A DNA stretch of 64,000 bases from Variovorax sp. S12S4 (GCF_023195515.1 NZ_JALPKR020000002.1:310001-374000); one strand, 5' to 3'; shown: positions 18,760 through 28,342, counted from the first letter of the stretch. Numbers and translations are program-made. Notes: generated by a model from the sequence alone, not told the origin.

Positions 18760-19748
18760 AGCCCTTTGCATTCACCCGCGCTACCGATGTGAACACGGCC
18801 GTGCAGGCGGCCAGCCAGCCGGGCGCGAGGTTTCTGGCCGGCGGCACCAACATCGTCGACCTGATGAAGGAAGGCGTGGAAGCGCCGGACCAGCTGGTGG
18901 ACATCAACCGCCTGCCGCTCGCGGCCATAGAGGCGCAGCCCGCGGGTGGCCTGCGGTTGGGCGCATTGGCACGCAACAGCGACACGGCCAACCACCCGCA
19001 GCTGCGCACGCGGTTTCCGCTGGTGGCGCAAGCCATTCTTGCGGGCGCATCCGGCCAGCTGCGCAATGCCGCCACCAACGGCGGCAACCTGCGCCAGCGC
19101 ACGCGCTGCCCCTATTTCTACGACGTGACCCAGCCCTGCAACAAGCGCGAGCCGGGCACGGGCTGCAGCGCGCTGCAGGGCTTCAACCGCAACCACGCGG
19201 TGCTGGGCGCCAGCCCCAAGTGCATTGCCTGCTACCCCGGCGACATGGCGCAGGCGCTGCACGCGCTCGACGCGGTGGTGCAGCTGCAGGGGCCATCGGG
19301 CCGCAGGGCCGTGCCGATTGCGCAGTTTCATCGCCTGCCGGGCGACACGCCCGAGCTCGACGCCAACCTTGCGCCGGGCGAACTCATCACCGCCATCGAC
19401 CTGCCGGCCGAGAGCGCCCGTTTTGCGCAGCGCTCGCATTACCTGAAAGTGCGCGACCGGGCCAGCTATGCCTTTGCGCTGGTGTCGGTGGCGGCTGCGC
19501 TCGACATGGAGGGCAACCGCATCCGCCAGGCGCGCATCTGCCTTGGCGGCGTGGCCCACATGCCGTGGCGCGCACGCGAGGCCGAGTCGCTGCTGCAAGG
19601 CGCCGAGCCCGGCATGCCGCTGTTCCGCCAGGCGGCGGAAGCCGCATTGGCCGGTGCCACCGGCTTCGAGCACAACCGCTTCAAGATCGAACTGGCCAAG
19701 CGCGCCGTGGTGCGCGCGCTGGAAACCACGAGCAGGAGCACCGCATGA
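18756..19748 (+). CDS. paoB: PaoB-type FAD subunit of the aldehyde oxidoreductase
   Basis: 330 residues starting MKPFAFTRATDV. The FAD site FLAGGTNIVDLMKEG and the TNGGNLRQRTRCPY segment are typical of the medium subunit of the family. The loop RCPYFYDVTQPCNKREPGTG with C-S-A-L-Q and later CIACYPGDM supplies the cysteines that in E. coli PaoB hold an extra [4Fe-4S] cluster, so that cluster is probably present. The next gene starts inside its stop (ATGA at 19745-19748). Confidence 0.92.
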   Translation: MKPFAFTRATDVNTAVQAASQPGARFLAGGTNIVDLMKEGVEAPDQLVDINRLPLAAIEAQPAGGLRLGALARNSDTANHPQLRTRFPLVAQAILAGASGQLRNAATNGGNLRQRTRCPYFYDVTQPCNKREPGTGCSALQGFNRNHAVLGASPKCIACYPGDMAQALHALDAVVQLQGPSGRRAVPIAQFHRLPGDTPELDANLAPGELITAIDLPAESARFAQRSHYLKVRDRASYAFALVSVAAALDMEGNRIRQARICLGGVAHMPWRAREAESLLQGAEPGMPLFRQAAEAALAGATGFEHNRFKIELAKRAVVRALETTSRSTA

Positions 19749-21922
19749 ACAGACAAGCACTCCCCCTCGTCGGGCAGCCGGTCGACCGCGTGGATGGCCG
19801 CCTGAAGGTGACCGGCCAGGCCCGCTATGCGGCTGAGTTTTCTTATCCGGGGCTGGTGCATGGCGTATCGCTGGGCAGCACGGTGGCGGCTGGGCGCGTG
19901 CGCGACATCGACACCACGGTGGCAGAAAAAGCGCCCGGCGTGCTGCTGGTGCTCACACACAAGAACGTGCCCAAGATGCCGCCGCCCCCGCCCGAGACGC
20001 CGCAGAACCGCTTCACGCGCGCGACGCCGCTGCTGCAAGACACCGTCATTCACCACCACGGCCAACTCATCGGCTTTGTGGTGGCCGAGACCATCGAGCA
20101 GGCGCGCCATGCGGCCGCGCTGGTGAAGGTGAGCTACGACGCGGCCGAGCCGCGCATCGGCTTCGATGCCAACGTGCGCAACGCCTACGCACCGGCCGCC
20201 ATCAACGCGGGCTACAAGACCGACACGCGGCGCGGCGACATCGACCAAGGCCTGAAGGCCGCGGCGGGCGCCGTCGACGCGGTGTACAACACGCCCATCG
20301 AGCACCACCACCCGATGGAGATGCACTCCACCGTGGCCGTGTGGGAGGGCGACAACAAGGTGACGGTGCACCACTCGCTGCAGATGGTGAGCGATGCCGC
20401 CCCCGCCATTGCATCGACCTTCGAGATTCCACGCGAGAACGTACGCGTGGTGTGCCCGTTTGTGGGCGGCGGCTTCGGCAGCAAGATTCTCACGCGCGAC
20501 AACGCCATGCTCACAGTGCTGGCCGCGCGCATGGTGAAGCGGCCCGTCAAGCACATGCTCACGCGGCAGCAGATGTTCATGGTGATCGGCCTGCGCCAGC
20601 ACAACCGCCAGCACATGCGGCTGGGCGCGGACGCGGGCGGCCGGCTCACCGGGCTGGGCCACGACACCGTCACCCACACGTCGATGCATGAAGAGTTCGT
20701 GGAGCAGACCGGCGTCATCTCTCGAATGATGTACAACGTGCCGAACTCGCAGGTCACCCACCGCGCCTTTCGCCTCAACGTGCAAACGCCCAAGTGGACG
20801 CGCGCACCGGGCGAGGCACCGGGCAGCTTTGCGCTCGAATCGGCCATGGACGAGCTTGCCGTGCAGCTGAAGATCGACCCGGTGGAGCTTCGCGTGCGCA
20901 ACGACGTGATGACCGACCTCGACACGGGCAAGCCCTTCGGCAGCCGCTCGCTCATCGAATGCATGCGCATCGGCGCCGAAAAATTCGGCTGGAGCAACCG
21001 CAGCGCGACACCGCGCAACCGCAGGCAAGGCCATTGGCTGGTGGGCTACGGCATGAGCGCCGCATCGCGCGGCGCGCCGCACCGCGGTGCTTCGGCCAAC
21101 CTGCTGCTCACGCGCACCGGCCGCAACGTGCGGGCGGTGGTCGAAATGTGCGCGACCGACCTGGGCACCGGCAGCTACACCGTCATTGCGCAAACCGCCG
21201 CCGAGGCGCTGGGGCTGCCGCTCGACAGGGTCGAAGTGCGGCTCGGCGATTCGGCGCTTCCGCCCACGCCGGGTTCGGGCGGCTCGTGGGGTGCCAACAC
21301 TTTTTGTACCGCCGCTCTTGCGGTCTGCGAAGCGGCCAAGCAGCAGTTGCGCGAGAAGGTGAGCCTGCGCTTCGTGCGCGAGCCCAGCGTGGCGGAGCTG
21401 CTGCAGGCGGCCCAGCTGAACGAATGGCGCGCCAGCAACACGGCCGTGCCGGGCGCGGACATTGCCACCTGGTCGCACTACGCCTTCGGCGCCAACTTTG
21501 CCGAAGTGTGGGTGGACGAAGACCTGGGCCTCGTCCGCGTGCCGCGCTACCTGGCGGTGATTGCGGCCGGGCGCATTCTCAACCCCAAGACGGCGGCGTC
21601 GCAGATCATCGGCGGCGTGGTCTGGGGCATCGGCAACGCGCTGATGGAAGAGTCGGTGCTCGACGAGCGCCGCGGCCACTTCGTCACGCGCACCCTGGCC
21701 GACTACCACGTGCCCGTGAATGCGGACATCGGCGACGTGCAGGTGCTCTTTGCGCCCGAAACCGACACGCGGGTCAACCGCATGGGCGTGAAGGGCGTGG
21801 GCGAAATCGGCATCACCAGCGTGGCCGCCGCCATTGCCAACGCGGTGTACAACGCCACCGGCCGGCGCGTGCGCGACCTGCCCATCACGCCCGACAAACT
21901 GCTGACGCCCATCCAGGCATGA
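19745..21922 (+). CDS. paoC: PaoC-type molybdenum cofactor subunit of the aldehyde oxidoreductase
   Basis: 725 residues, close to the 732 of E. coli PaoC. It starts MNRQALPLVGQPVDRVDG, a usual opening for the large subunit. Cofactor-binding stretches include FVGGGFGSK, LRQHNRQ and GSGGSWGANTF; the catalytic Glu is in KGVGEIGITSVAAAIANA near the C terminus. The subunit carries the molybdopterin cytosine dinucleotide centre where the aldehyde is hydroxylated. No maturation chaperone of the PaoD/XdhC kind is visible next to it; an SMP-30 lactonase follows after 55 nt instead. Confidence 0.93.
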   Translation: MNRQALPLVGQPVDRVDGRLKVTGQARYAAEFSYPGLVHGVSLGSTVAAGRVRDIDTTVAEKAPGVLLVLTHKNVPKMPPPPPETPQNRFTRATPLLQDTVIHHHGQLIGFVVAETIEQARHAAALVKVSYDAAEPRIGFDANVRNAYAPAAINAGYKTDTRRGDIDQGLKAAAGAVDAVYNTPIEHHHPMEMHSTVAVWEGDNKVTVHHSLQMVSDAAPAIASTFEIPRENVRVVCPFVGGGFGSKILTRDNAMLTVLAARMVKRPVKHMLTRQQMFMVIGLRQHNRQHMRLGADAGGRLTGLGHDTVTHTSMHEEFVEQTGVISRMMYNVPNSQVTHRAFRLNVQTPKWTRAPGEAPGSFALESAMDELAVQLKIDPVELRVRNDVMTDLDTGKPFGSRSLIECMRIGAEKFGWSNRSATPRNRRQGHWLVGYGMSAASRGAPHRGASANLLLTRTGRNVRAVVEMCATDLGTGSYTVIAQTAAEALGLPLDRVEVRLGDSALPPTPGSGGSWGANTFCTAALAVCEAAKQQLREKVSLRFVREPSVAELLQAAQLNEWRASNTAVPGADIATWSHYAFGANFAEVWVDEDLGLVRVPRYLAVIAAGRILNPKTAASQIIGGVVWGIGNALMEESVLDERRGHFVTRTLADYHVPVNADIGDVQVLFAPETDTRVNRMGVKGVGEIGITSVAAAIANAVYNATGRRVRDLPITPDKLLTPIQA

Positions 21923-21977
21923 CGAAGTAGCCAGGAAGAAGCAAACTCGGAGGCCTTGCAAAGAAAAGGGGCCTCCG

Positions 21978-22907
21978 ATGCAAATCCGCGAACTCGCCAC
22001 CGGCCTGCAGTTTCCCGAAGGGCCCATTGCCATGGACGATGGCTCGGTGCTGCTGGTCGAAATTGCGCGCGGCACGCTCACGCGCGTGCGGCACGACGGG
22101 CTGGTGCAGGTGGTGGCCGACCTGGGCGGCGGCCCCAATGGCGCGGCCATGGGGCCCGACGGCGCGGTGTACGTGTGCAACAGCGGCGGCTTTCGCTGGC
22201 ACACCGAGGCCGACGGTTGCCACCGCCCCGTGGGCCAGGCCGAAGACTATTCGGGCGGCCGCATCGAGCGCGTGAACCTTTCCACCGGCTATGCCGAGCG
22301 GCTGTACGACACGGTCGACGGCGCGGCGCTGCGCGGGCCGAACGACATCGTGTTCGACGCGCAAGGCGGCTTCTACTTTACGGACCTGGGCAAGACGCGC
22401 GACCGGGACATGGACCGCGGCGGCGTGTTCCATGGCCACAGCGATGGCAGCGCCGTACATGCCGTCGTGCGGCCGGCCATGACGCCCAACGGCATCGCGC
22501 TGTCTCCGGACGGCCGCACGCTCTACTACGCGGAGACCGAAGGCGCGCGGCTCTGGGCCTTCGACATCACGGCACCCGGCCGGCTGCGCAAGGACGGCTG
22601 GCCCTCGCCGCACGGCGGGCGCATGCTCTGCGCATCGCCCGGCGGGCATTACCAGCGCTTCGATTCGATGGCGGCCGACGCGCTGGGCAACCTTTGCGTG
22701 GCCACGCTGCTGCACGGCGGCATCACCATCGTCGCGCCCGACGGCAGCACCTGCGAGCACGTGCCGCTGCCTGACCGCTACACCACCAACATCTGCTTCG
22801 GTGGGCGCGACATGCGCACGGCCTACGTCACGCTGTCGGGCAGCGGACGGCTGATTGCCATCGACGACTGGCCGACGCCTGGGCTCAGGCTCAACTACCA
22901 GGGCTGA
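21978..22907 (+). CDS. SMP-30/gluconolactonase family lactonase
   Basis: 309 residues. The six-bladed propeller repeats show at GLQFPEGPIAMDDGSVLLVEI, GPNGAAMGPDGAVYVCNSGG, GPNDIVFDAQGGFYFTDLGK and MTPNGIALSPDGRTLYYAET; the conserved Glu and Asn residues bind the divalent metal. The family opens sugar or aromatic lactones. It follows paoC by 55 nt on the same strand, so a pathway in which PaoABC oxidises a lactol or aldehyde to a lactone that this enzyme opens is plausible but unproven. Its 3' end overlaps the convergent ackA by 17 nt. Confidence 0.85.
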   Translation: MQIRELATGLQFPEGPIAMDDGSVLLVEIARGTLTRVRHDGLVQVVADLGGGPNGAAMGPDGAVYVCNSGGFRWHTEADGCHRPVGQAEDYSGGRIERVNLSTGYAERLYDTVDGAALRGPNDIVFDAQGGFYFTDLGKTRDRDMDRGGVFHGHSDGSAVHAVVRPAMTPNGIALSPDGRTLYYAETEGARLWAFDITAPGRLRKDGWPSPHGGRMLCASPGGHYQRFDSMAADALGNLCVATLLHGGITIVAPDGSTCEHVPLPDRYTTNICFGGRDMRTAYVTLSGSGRLIAIDDWPTPGLRLNYQG

Positions 22908-24089
22908 GGGTACGCGCGGTGTGCCGCGCAATCACTGCCTCTTCGTCGGTCTTGAACACCCAGGCGCTCACAGGACTCTCGGGCGTGGTCAGCCGCGTGG
23001 CGCCTTCAGCGTTGGCAGCGGCATCCACGTTCACGCCCAGCCAGTCGCATTCTTCAAGGATGCGCTCGCGCAGCGCGGCGGCGTTTTCGCCGATGCCGCC
23101 GGTGAACACGATGGCATCGACACCGCGCAGCGCCGCGGCAAGGCTGCCCATGTGCTGCAGCACCTGCTCGACGAAGTGCGTGATGGCTTCAGCGGCCGCA
23201 GGCACCTTGAGGCCTCTAGTTCGCGCATGTCGCTGGACACGCCCGAAAGCCCCAGCAGGCCCGACTCGCGGAAGAGCAGCTTCTCGACGGCGTCCGCCGA
23301 CATGCCGCGCGAGCGCATCAGGTACAGCACCACGGCCGCATCGAGGTGCCCGCAACGCGTGCCCATGGTGAGGCCGTCGAGCGGAGAAAAGCTCATCGTC
23401 GTCGCGACCGAGCGGCCCTGCGCCATCGCGCACATCGAAGCCCCGTTGCCGAGGTGCGCGACGATCACGCGTTGTTGCGCGAGCTGCGGCGCATGCTCGG
23501 CGAACTGCGCGACGATGGATTCATAAGACAGCCCGTGAAAGCCGTAGCGGCGCACGCCCGCGTCGTGCAGCGCGCGCGGCAGCGCGAAGCGGCGGTTCAC
23601 GTCAGGCTGCGTGGCGTGAAAGGCGGTGTCGAAGCACAGCACCTGCGGCACGCCGCTGAAGGCCTGCATGGCGGCGCGCACGCCCGCAAGGTTGTGCGGC
23701 TGGTGCAGCGGTGCCAGCGGCTCCAGCGCGGCCAACTCGGCAAGCGCCGACTCATCGGCGCGCACCGGCTCCATGAAGCTGCCGCCGCCGTGCACGATGC
23801 GATGGCCCACCGCGGCAATGCGGGTGGCGTCGTGCTGGCGGGCGTGCCACTCAAGCAGCGCGGCCAGCGCGCCCTGGTGCGAAGCCTGGTCGCCTTCGAG
23901 CGCAGCGTCGTGCAGCATGTCGCCGCTTGCATCGTGCACTCGCAGCCTGGGCTTGAGGCCAGTGCCCAGTCCATCGGCCTGGCCCGACCAGCGCGCGACC
24001 GGAAGCGAGCCGTCGCCCTCGGCCGCGTCGAACAGCGCGACCTTGATCGATGACGAGCCGGCATTCAGCGTAAGCAGCGAATCGGTCAT
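22891..24089 (-). pseudogene. ackA: Acetate kinase, frameshifted near its middle
   Basis: The N-terminal 290 residues (from MTDSLLTLNAGSSSIKVALF at 24089) and the C-terminal 105 residues (to the stop at 22891) are in different frames. Adding one base near 23212-23222 restores a protein of 399 residues, the normal AckA length. The N-terminal part has NAGSSSIK, GHRIVHGG, CFDTAFHATQP and HLGNGASMCA; the C-terminal part has FTGGIGENAAALRERI. The enzyme converts acetate and ATP to acetyl phosphate. The break does not fall in a long homopolymer, so real mutation is possible, but the rest looks well conserved. It pairs in function with the acyltransferase at 13723-14676. Confidence 0.85.
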
Positions 24090-24242
24090 GAAAAAGAGTG
24101 TTGAGGCGAGCCCGTTTTCTCGGAGGATCGTACAAGAAAGCTGGACAACCTTGCTAACGGCACGGCGCTTGCGGCGGCAGACTTGTCTTCGGCTTTACGG
24201 CCCCGTTCGCTTGACCCTCAACCCGAGACAAAGGAGTTCTGC

Positions 24243-24770
24243 ATGACCAAGCCACGATATCTTTCCAGGCTGCGGGCGCCCGCCCTGGCCGCGGCGCTGC
24301 TCAGCCTTGGCGCTCTTGTGCCTTTGCACGCGGCGGCCAATACCGCAGCGTCGCAGCAAGTGGCGGAGAGCAACCGCCAGTTCATTGCCGATGCGTTCAC
24401 GCAGTGGCAGCAAGGCGGCAAGACCTTCTTCCAGGACGTGCTGTCGCCCGACGTGGTGTGGACCATCAAGGGCACCAGCCCCGTGGCCGGCACGTACCGC
24501 GGCCGGCAAGATTTTCTCGACCGTGCGGTAAAGCCTTTTGCCGACCGGTTGTCGGCGCCCATACGCCCGGTGGTGAAAGACATCTGGGCCAGCGGCAACG
24601 ACGTGGTCGTGCATTGGGACGGCACCACCACCGCGGCCGACGGCGTGCCCTACAGCAACAGCTATGTGTGGATCTTCCGCATGAAGGACAGGCGCGCGAG
24701 CGAGGTCATCGCCTTTCTCGACCTGGCGCCTTACGACGACGTGCTCCGGCGAGTGCCCGTCCCAAAGTAG
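24243..24770 (+). CDS. Exported SnoaL/NTF2-like protein
   Basis: 175 residues from ATG 24243, chosen over an upstream start because of AAAGGAGTT directly before it and a clear signal peptide (LAAALLSLGALVPLHAAANT). The mature part has the NTF2-like pattern of a small cone-shaped barrel: FIADAFTQWQQGG, DVVWTIKGTSPVAGTYRG, VVVHWDGTT and YSNSYVWIFRMKD. Relatives include ketosteroid isomerases and SnoaL cyclases, but most secreted members have no known reaction. It ends 7 bp before the convergent LysR gene. Confidence 0.7.
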   Translation: MTKPRYLSRLRAPALAAALLSLGALVPLHAAANTAASQQVAESNRQFIADAFTQWQQGGKTFFQDVLSPDVVWTIKGTSPVAGTYRGRQDFLDRAVKPFADRLSAPIRPVVKDIWASGNDVVVHWDGTTTAADGVPYSNSYVWIFRMKDRRASEVIAFLDLAPYDDVLRRVPVPK

Positions 24771-24776
24771 GCGACC

Positions 24777-25679
24777 CTACGGCCTTGCAGGAGCCGGATA
24801 CGCCTGCTGGATGAGCATGCGCAGCGTATCCGCCACGCCATGCCGGCCGCCGCGGCGCCAAGCCAGGTGCAGCTCGACGTCGAAGCCGCTCGCATCGTGC
24901 AGCGGCTTGAACACCACCCCGGCATAGCGCAGCCTGTGCGCGGAGTGCGGCACCACCGCCACGCCCACGCCCGCGTTCACCAGCGACAGTATCGAGTGCG
25001 TGTGGCTCAGCGTTTGCACCACTTCGGGCGCGACACCTTCGGCGCGCAGCCTTCCGGCCACCAACTCATAGAGGTAGCGAGACTCCGACGGGCAGAACTC
25101 GATGAAGGCCTGCCCCTCGAGCGCGCCCAGCGGTATCGATTCAAGCTGCGCCAGCGGGTGCTCCGCCGGTACGGCAAGCACAAAGGGCTCGCGGAATATG
25201 GCGGCCGATTCGGTAAAGCTGCGCGGCGCAAACGGCCGCACGATGCCCAGCTCGATGCGGTCGGCGCCAATGGCCTCGATCTGGTCTGCGGTCTGCATTT
25301 CGCGCAGCATCACCTGCACGTCTGGCAACTGGGCGCGCACCGTGGCCAACAGCTGCGGGAGCATGGTGAAGCTGGCCGCGGGAATGAACCCCATGGTCAC
25401 GCTGCCGGCATCGGCGCGCATGGCGCGGCGCGCGGCCAGCGTGGCGGCCTGGCTGCGGCGCAGGATGTCTTCGGCCTCTCGCAGAAACACCTCGCCGGCG
25501 GGCGTGAGCCGCACGCTGCCGCCCGCACGCTCGAGCAGCAGCACGCCCACTTCATGCTCCAGCAGCTGAATCTGCCGCGTGAGCGGCGGCTGCGTCATGT
25601 TCAGCGAGGCGGCGGCGCGGCCGAAATGCAGTTCGGTGGCAACGGCCACAAAGCAGCGGAGTTGGGTGAGCTGGAACAC
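24777..25679 (-). CDS. LysR-family transcriptional regulator
   Basis: 300 residues starting at GTG 25679 (MFQLTQLRCFVAV). The N-terminal winged helix is typical: LHFGRAAASLNMTQPPLTRQIQLLEHEVGVLLLER, followed by the LysR substrate-binding domain. It faces the aldolase-like gene at 25789 across about 110 bp, and a perfect dyad of LysR-box type lies 2 bp from its own start. It probably controls that gene and the Bug protein after it, as well as itself. Confidence 0.9.
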   Translation of the reverse strand: MFQLTQLRCFVAVATELHFGRAAASLNMTQPPLTRQIQLLEHEVGVLLLERAGGSVRLTPAGEVFLREAEDILRRSQAATLAARRAMRADAGSVTMGFIPAASFTMLPQLLATVRAQLPDVQVMLREMQTADQIEAIGADRIELGIVRPFAPRSFTESAAIFREPFVLAVPAEHPLAQLESIPLGALEGQAFIEFCPSESRYLYELVAGRLRAEGVAPEVVQTLSHTHSILSLVNAGVGVAVVPHSAHRLRYAGVVFKPLHDASGFDVELHLAWRRGGRHGVADTLRMLIQQAYPAPARP

Positions 25680-25680
25680 G

Positions 25681-25695
25681 ATTCAAATCTTGAAT
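25681..25695. promoter_or_regulatory. LysR-type operator dyad between LysR and the aldolase-like gene
   Basis: ATTCAA and TTGAAT are separated by 3 nt, giving a perfect dyad with T-N11-A spacing, the LysR box form. Its place directly before the regulator start suits autoregulation plus control of the divergent gene. Confidence 0.55.
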
Positions 25696-25788
25696 GGCGG
25701 CATCCCATGTATGGATTGGACGCTGTTGCCGGTGGCTCCTAGAGTAGCCGTTCTCCGCGCTTCATCCATTTTCCAATCCTTATTCGAC

Positions 25789-26706
25789 ATGAGTTCTTTC
25801 CAAGGCCGCGCGTTGCGCGAGGCACTCAACGGCATCTCCGGCATTCTGGTAACGCCCTTCGACGCCAGCGACGCCATCAGCGTTGCACCGCTCAAGCCGG
25901 TGGTCGACCGCGCCGTGCAGGCCGGCGTGCATGTGCTGGTTGCCAACGGCAACACCAGCGAGTTCTACGGCCTGCAGGCGCATGAGGCCGAGCGCATGGT
26001 GCATGCCACAGCCGAATGCATTGCGGGCCGCGTGCCCCTGTTGGCCGGCGTGGGCCGCAGCGTTCATGAAGCCTGCGCCCTGGCGCGCGCCTCGCGCGAG
26101 GCCGGCGCCGACGCGCTGATGGTGCACCAGCCGCCTGACCCTTTTGTTGCGCCGCGCGGCGTGGTGGCGTACCTGCGAAAGATCGCGGACGCGGCCGATG
26201 GCCTGCCGATGGTGCTGTACCTGCGCAACGAGAACATCGGCCTGGCCGCCATCGAGGAGCTGTGCCGCATTCCCGAGATCGTGGGCGTGAAGTGGGCCTC
26301 GCCCACGCCGCTGGTGCTGGCCGAGGCCATGCGCCGCACCGCAGACCGCCAATTGGCCTGGGTGGGCGGCCTGGCCGAAGTGTGGGCGCCGCCCTTCTAC
26401 GCCGTGGGCGCGCGCGGGTTCACCTCGGGCCTCATCAACGTGCTGCCGGAGCGCTCGGTGGCCATCTACAACGCGCTTGAAGCGGCCGACCATGCGCTGG
26501 CCATGCGGCTCATCGGCGAGATGCTGCCCTTCGAAGAGCTTCGCGCGCAAGAAAACAACGGCACCAACGTGACCGTGGTGAAGACCGCACTGCAGTTGAT
26601 GGGCAACGACTGCGGCGCGACCCGTCCGCCTTCGGCCTGGCCGCTGACGGACCACCAGCACCGGCAGTTGCACGCGCTCATGTCGGGCTGGAACCTGCTG
26701 CGCTGA
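25789..26706 (+). CDS. Dihydrodipicolinate synthase family aldolase/dehydratase
   Basis: 305 residues starting MSSFQGRALREAL; an upstream in-frame start would cover the regulatory region. The (beta/alpha)8 aldolase family is recognised by GILVTPFDA, VANGNTSEFYGLQAHE, VLYLRNENIG with the catalytic Tyr, and GVKWASP with the Schiff-base Lys. Members split or dehydrate keto-acids such as 5-keto-4-deoxyglucarate or act in lysine synthesis. A true DapA is less likely because of the divergent LysR and the solute-binding protein that follows, which suggest use of an imported sugar acid or carboxylate. The substrate is not known. Confidence 0.82.
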   Translation: MSSFQGRALREALNGISGILVTPFDASDAISVAPLKPVVDRAVQAGVHVLVANGNTSEFYGLQAHEAERMVHATAECIAGRVPLLAGVGRSVHEACALARASREAGADALMVHQPPDPFVAPRGVVAYLRKIADAADGLPMVLYLRNENIGLAAIEELCRIPEIVGVKWASPTPLVLAEAMRRTADRQLAWVGGLAEVWAPPFYAVGARGFTSGLINVLPERSVAIYNALEAADHALAMRLIGEMLPFEELRAQENNGTNVTVVKTALQLMGNDCGATRPPSAWPLTDHQHRQLHALMSGWNLLR

Positions 26707-26778
26707 TCTCTTGCGGCAGTGCGCGGATTCGAAGTTGCCGCTCTCTTTTCCTTCTCCATAACTATTAAGGACAAACCA

Positions 26779-27738
26779 ATGAACCATCGCCGATCGCTCC
26801 TGGCACTTGCCATGCTTCTTCCGCTCTGCGGCGCCGCCAGCGCGCAGAACTTTCCCGCGCGGCCCATCACCATCGTGGTGGGCTCCAGCGCCGGCAGCGC
26901 CACCGACGGGCTGGCGCGCGCCATTGGGCTGGAGCTGACCAAGGAAACGGGCCAGCCCGTGATCGTCGACAACCGGGCCGGCGCCTTCGGCGGCATTGCG
27001 GCGCAGTTTGTCGCGCGTGCGCAGCCCGACGGCTACACGGTGTTCATGACCACCAACACCACGCAGTCGGCCAACCCCCACCTGCAGAAAAAGCTCTCGT
27101 ACGACCCGATCAAGGACTTCGCGCCGGTGTCGCTGCTGACCAAGGGCTATCAGCTGCTGGTGGTCAACCCGCAGGTCAAGGCCAACAACGTGGCCGAACT
27201 GGTTGCCGCCGCCAAGGCCGCGCCGGGCAAGCTCAACTATGGCTCGGGCAGTTCGTCCGCGCAGGTGGCCACCGAGTTGTTCCAGCAGATGACGGGCACC
27301 AAGTTCAACTACGTGCCCTACAAGGCCAACCCGCCGGCAGTGCTCGACCTGGTGGCGGGCCAAACCGACCTGATGATTGCCGACCTTGCCACCACCCTGC
27401 CCCACGTCAAGGCGGGCAAGCTGCGCGCACTGGGCGTGAGCAGCCCCAAGCGCCTGCCGCTGGTGCAGGGCGTTCCGGCCATTGCCGAATCGCTGCCCGG
27501 CTACGAGTTCGGCTACTGGAACGCGCTCTACGCGCCTGCCGGCACGCCGGCCCCGGTGGTGCAGCGGCTGAATGCGCTCATGCACCGCGCCATCGAAACG
27601 CCCGCGGTGCAAAAGCTCGTCGAACAGGCCGGCATGGAGGCTGCGCTCTCCACGCCCGATGAACTGGCGCGCTTCCAGCTGGCGGAGCTCAGCCGCTGGG
27701 GGCAGATCATCAAGACCGCGGGCATCGCTGCGGAATAG
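26779..27738 (+). CDS. Bug/TctC-family tripartite tricarboxylate transporter binding protein
   Basis: 319 residues from MNHRRSLLALAMLL with a signal peptide ending ASA-QN. Family marks are FPARPITIVVGSSAGSATD, VDNRAGAFGGIAAQFVARA, DGYTVFMTT and GVSSPKRLPL. Bug proteins bind carboxylates and related solutes in the periplasm and are greatly expanded in Betaproteobacteria. No TctAB membrane genes are adjacent, which is usual. It follows the aldolase by 72 nt and probably feeds it. Confidence 0.92.
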   Translation: MNHRRSLLALAMLLPLCGAASAQNFPARPITIVVGSSAGSATDGLARAIGLELTKETGQPVIVDNRAGAFGGIAAQFVARAQPDGYTVFMTTNTTQSANPHLQKKLSYDPIKDFAPVSLLTKGYQLLVVNPQVKANNVAELVAAAKAAPGKLNYGSGSSSAQVATELFQQMTGTKFNYVPYKANPPAVLDLVAGQTDLMIADLATTLPHVKAGKLRALGVSSPKRLPLVQGVPAIAESLPGYEFGYWNALYAPAGTPAPVVQRLNALMHRAIETPAVQKLVEQAGMEAALSTPDELARFQLAELSRWGQIIKTAGIAAE

Positions 27739-27752
27739 GCAGCGCTACCTGT

Positions 27753-28303
27753 TCAGGCCGGTTGCTCGTGCAGCGGGCCTGTGTACTCACCCCGGGCCGG
27801 GTAGTCGTTCTTGATGACGAAATCCAGCGCCTGCACCATCTCCGCGAAGTTGGGGCGCACAAAGGGCATCGACTGCACCGAGAGGTAGTAAACGATGTTG
27901 TCGGGCCTGACGAGAAACAAGCCTGGCTCCGAAAAAAGCGGCGGCTCCTCGATGCCGATGGACGTCTTGCCGCGAGACGCCGAAACGTACAGGCCCCACT
28001 CCCTGGCCTTCAAAAGCGAAAGCCCGTAGCCGATGCGCAAGTTGGCTGCGCCGATCTTCTCGGCCATGGCGCGTGCGCGTTCTTCGCCGTCCGAGCTGAT
28101 GGCAATGGTGTTGACGCCGCGCTCTGCGAATGACGGGGTCAGCCGCTCCAGCTCCTTCAGGTAGGTGGCGCAAATCGGGCAATGCAGGCCCCGGTAGAAG
28201 CACAGCAGCGTCATTCGCTCGGGTGCGTCGTCGGCCAGGCGAAAGGGGCCGCCGGCGAGGGTATCGACCACGAGTTCCGGGGCTTGTTGGCGGGGGTCAG
28301 CAT
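27753..28303 (-). CDS. AhpC/TSA-type peroxiredoxin-like protein, start separated by a one-base frameshift
   Basis: The long uninterrupted frame covers 172 residues from GTG 28271 (VDTLAGGPFRLADD). A better start is ATG 28303, with AAGGA before it, but it is one base out of frame. Adding one base to the run of five G at 28292-28296 joins them as MLTPRQQAPELVVDTL, a usual opening for the family, giving 183 residues. The redox site is LHCPICATYLKEL, a CxxC thioredoxin-like form rather than the TxxC of classic Prx. It is divergent from the AraC gene and likely controlled by it. The role would be thiol-dependent reduction of peroxides or disulfides. Confidence 0.75.
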
Positions 28304-28342
28304 GTGGGTGTTCCTTTGAGGTGGTTGCAAACTAGCCTCAAA

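Noticed and set aside
19466..22204. 900-codon antisense open frame over paoB-paoC and the lactonase start
   Set aside because: The plus-strand proteins are complete, conserved and overlap by 4 bp; the antisense product is His/Arg/Val-rich without any family.
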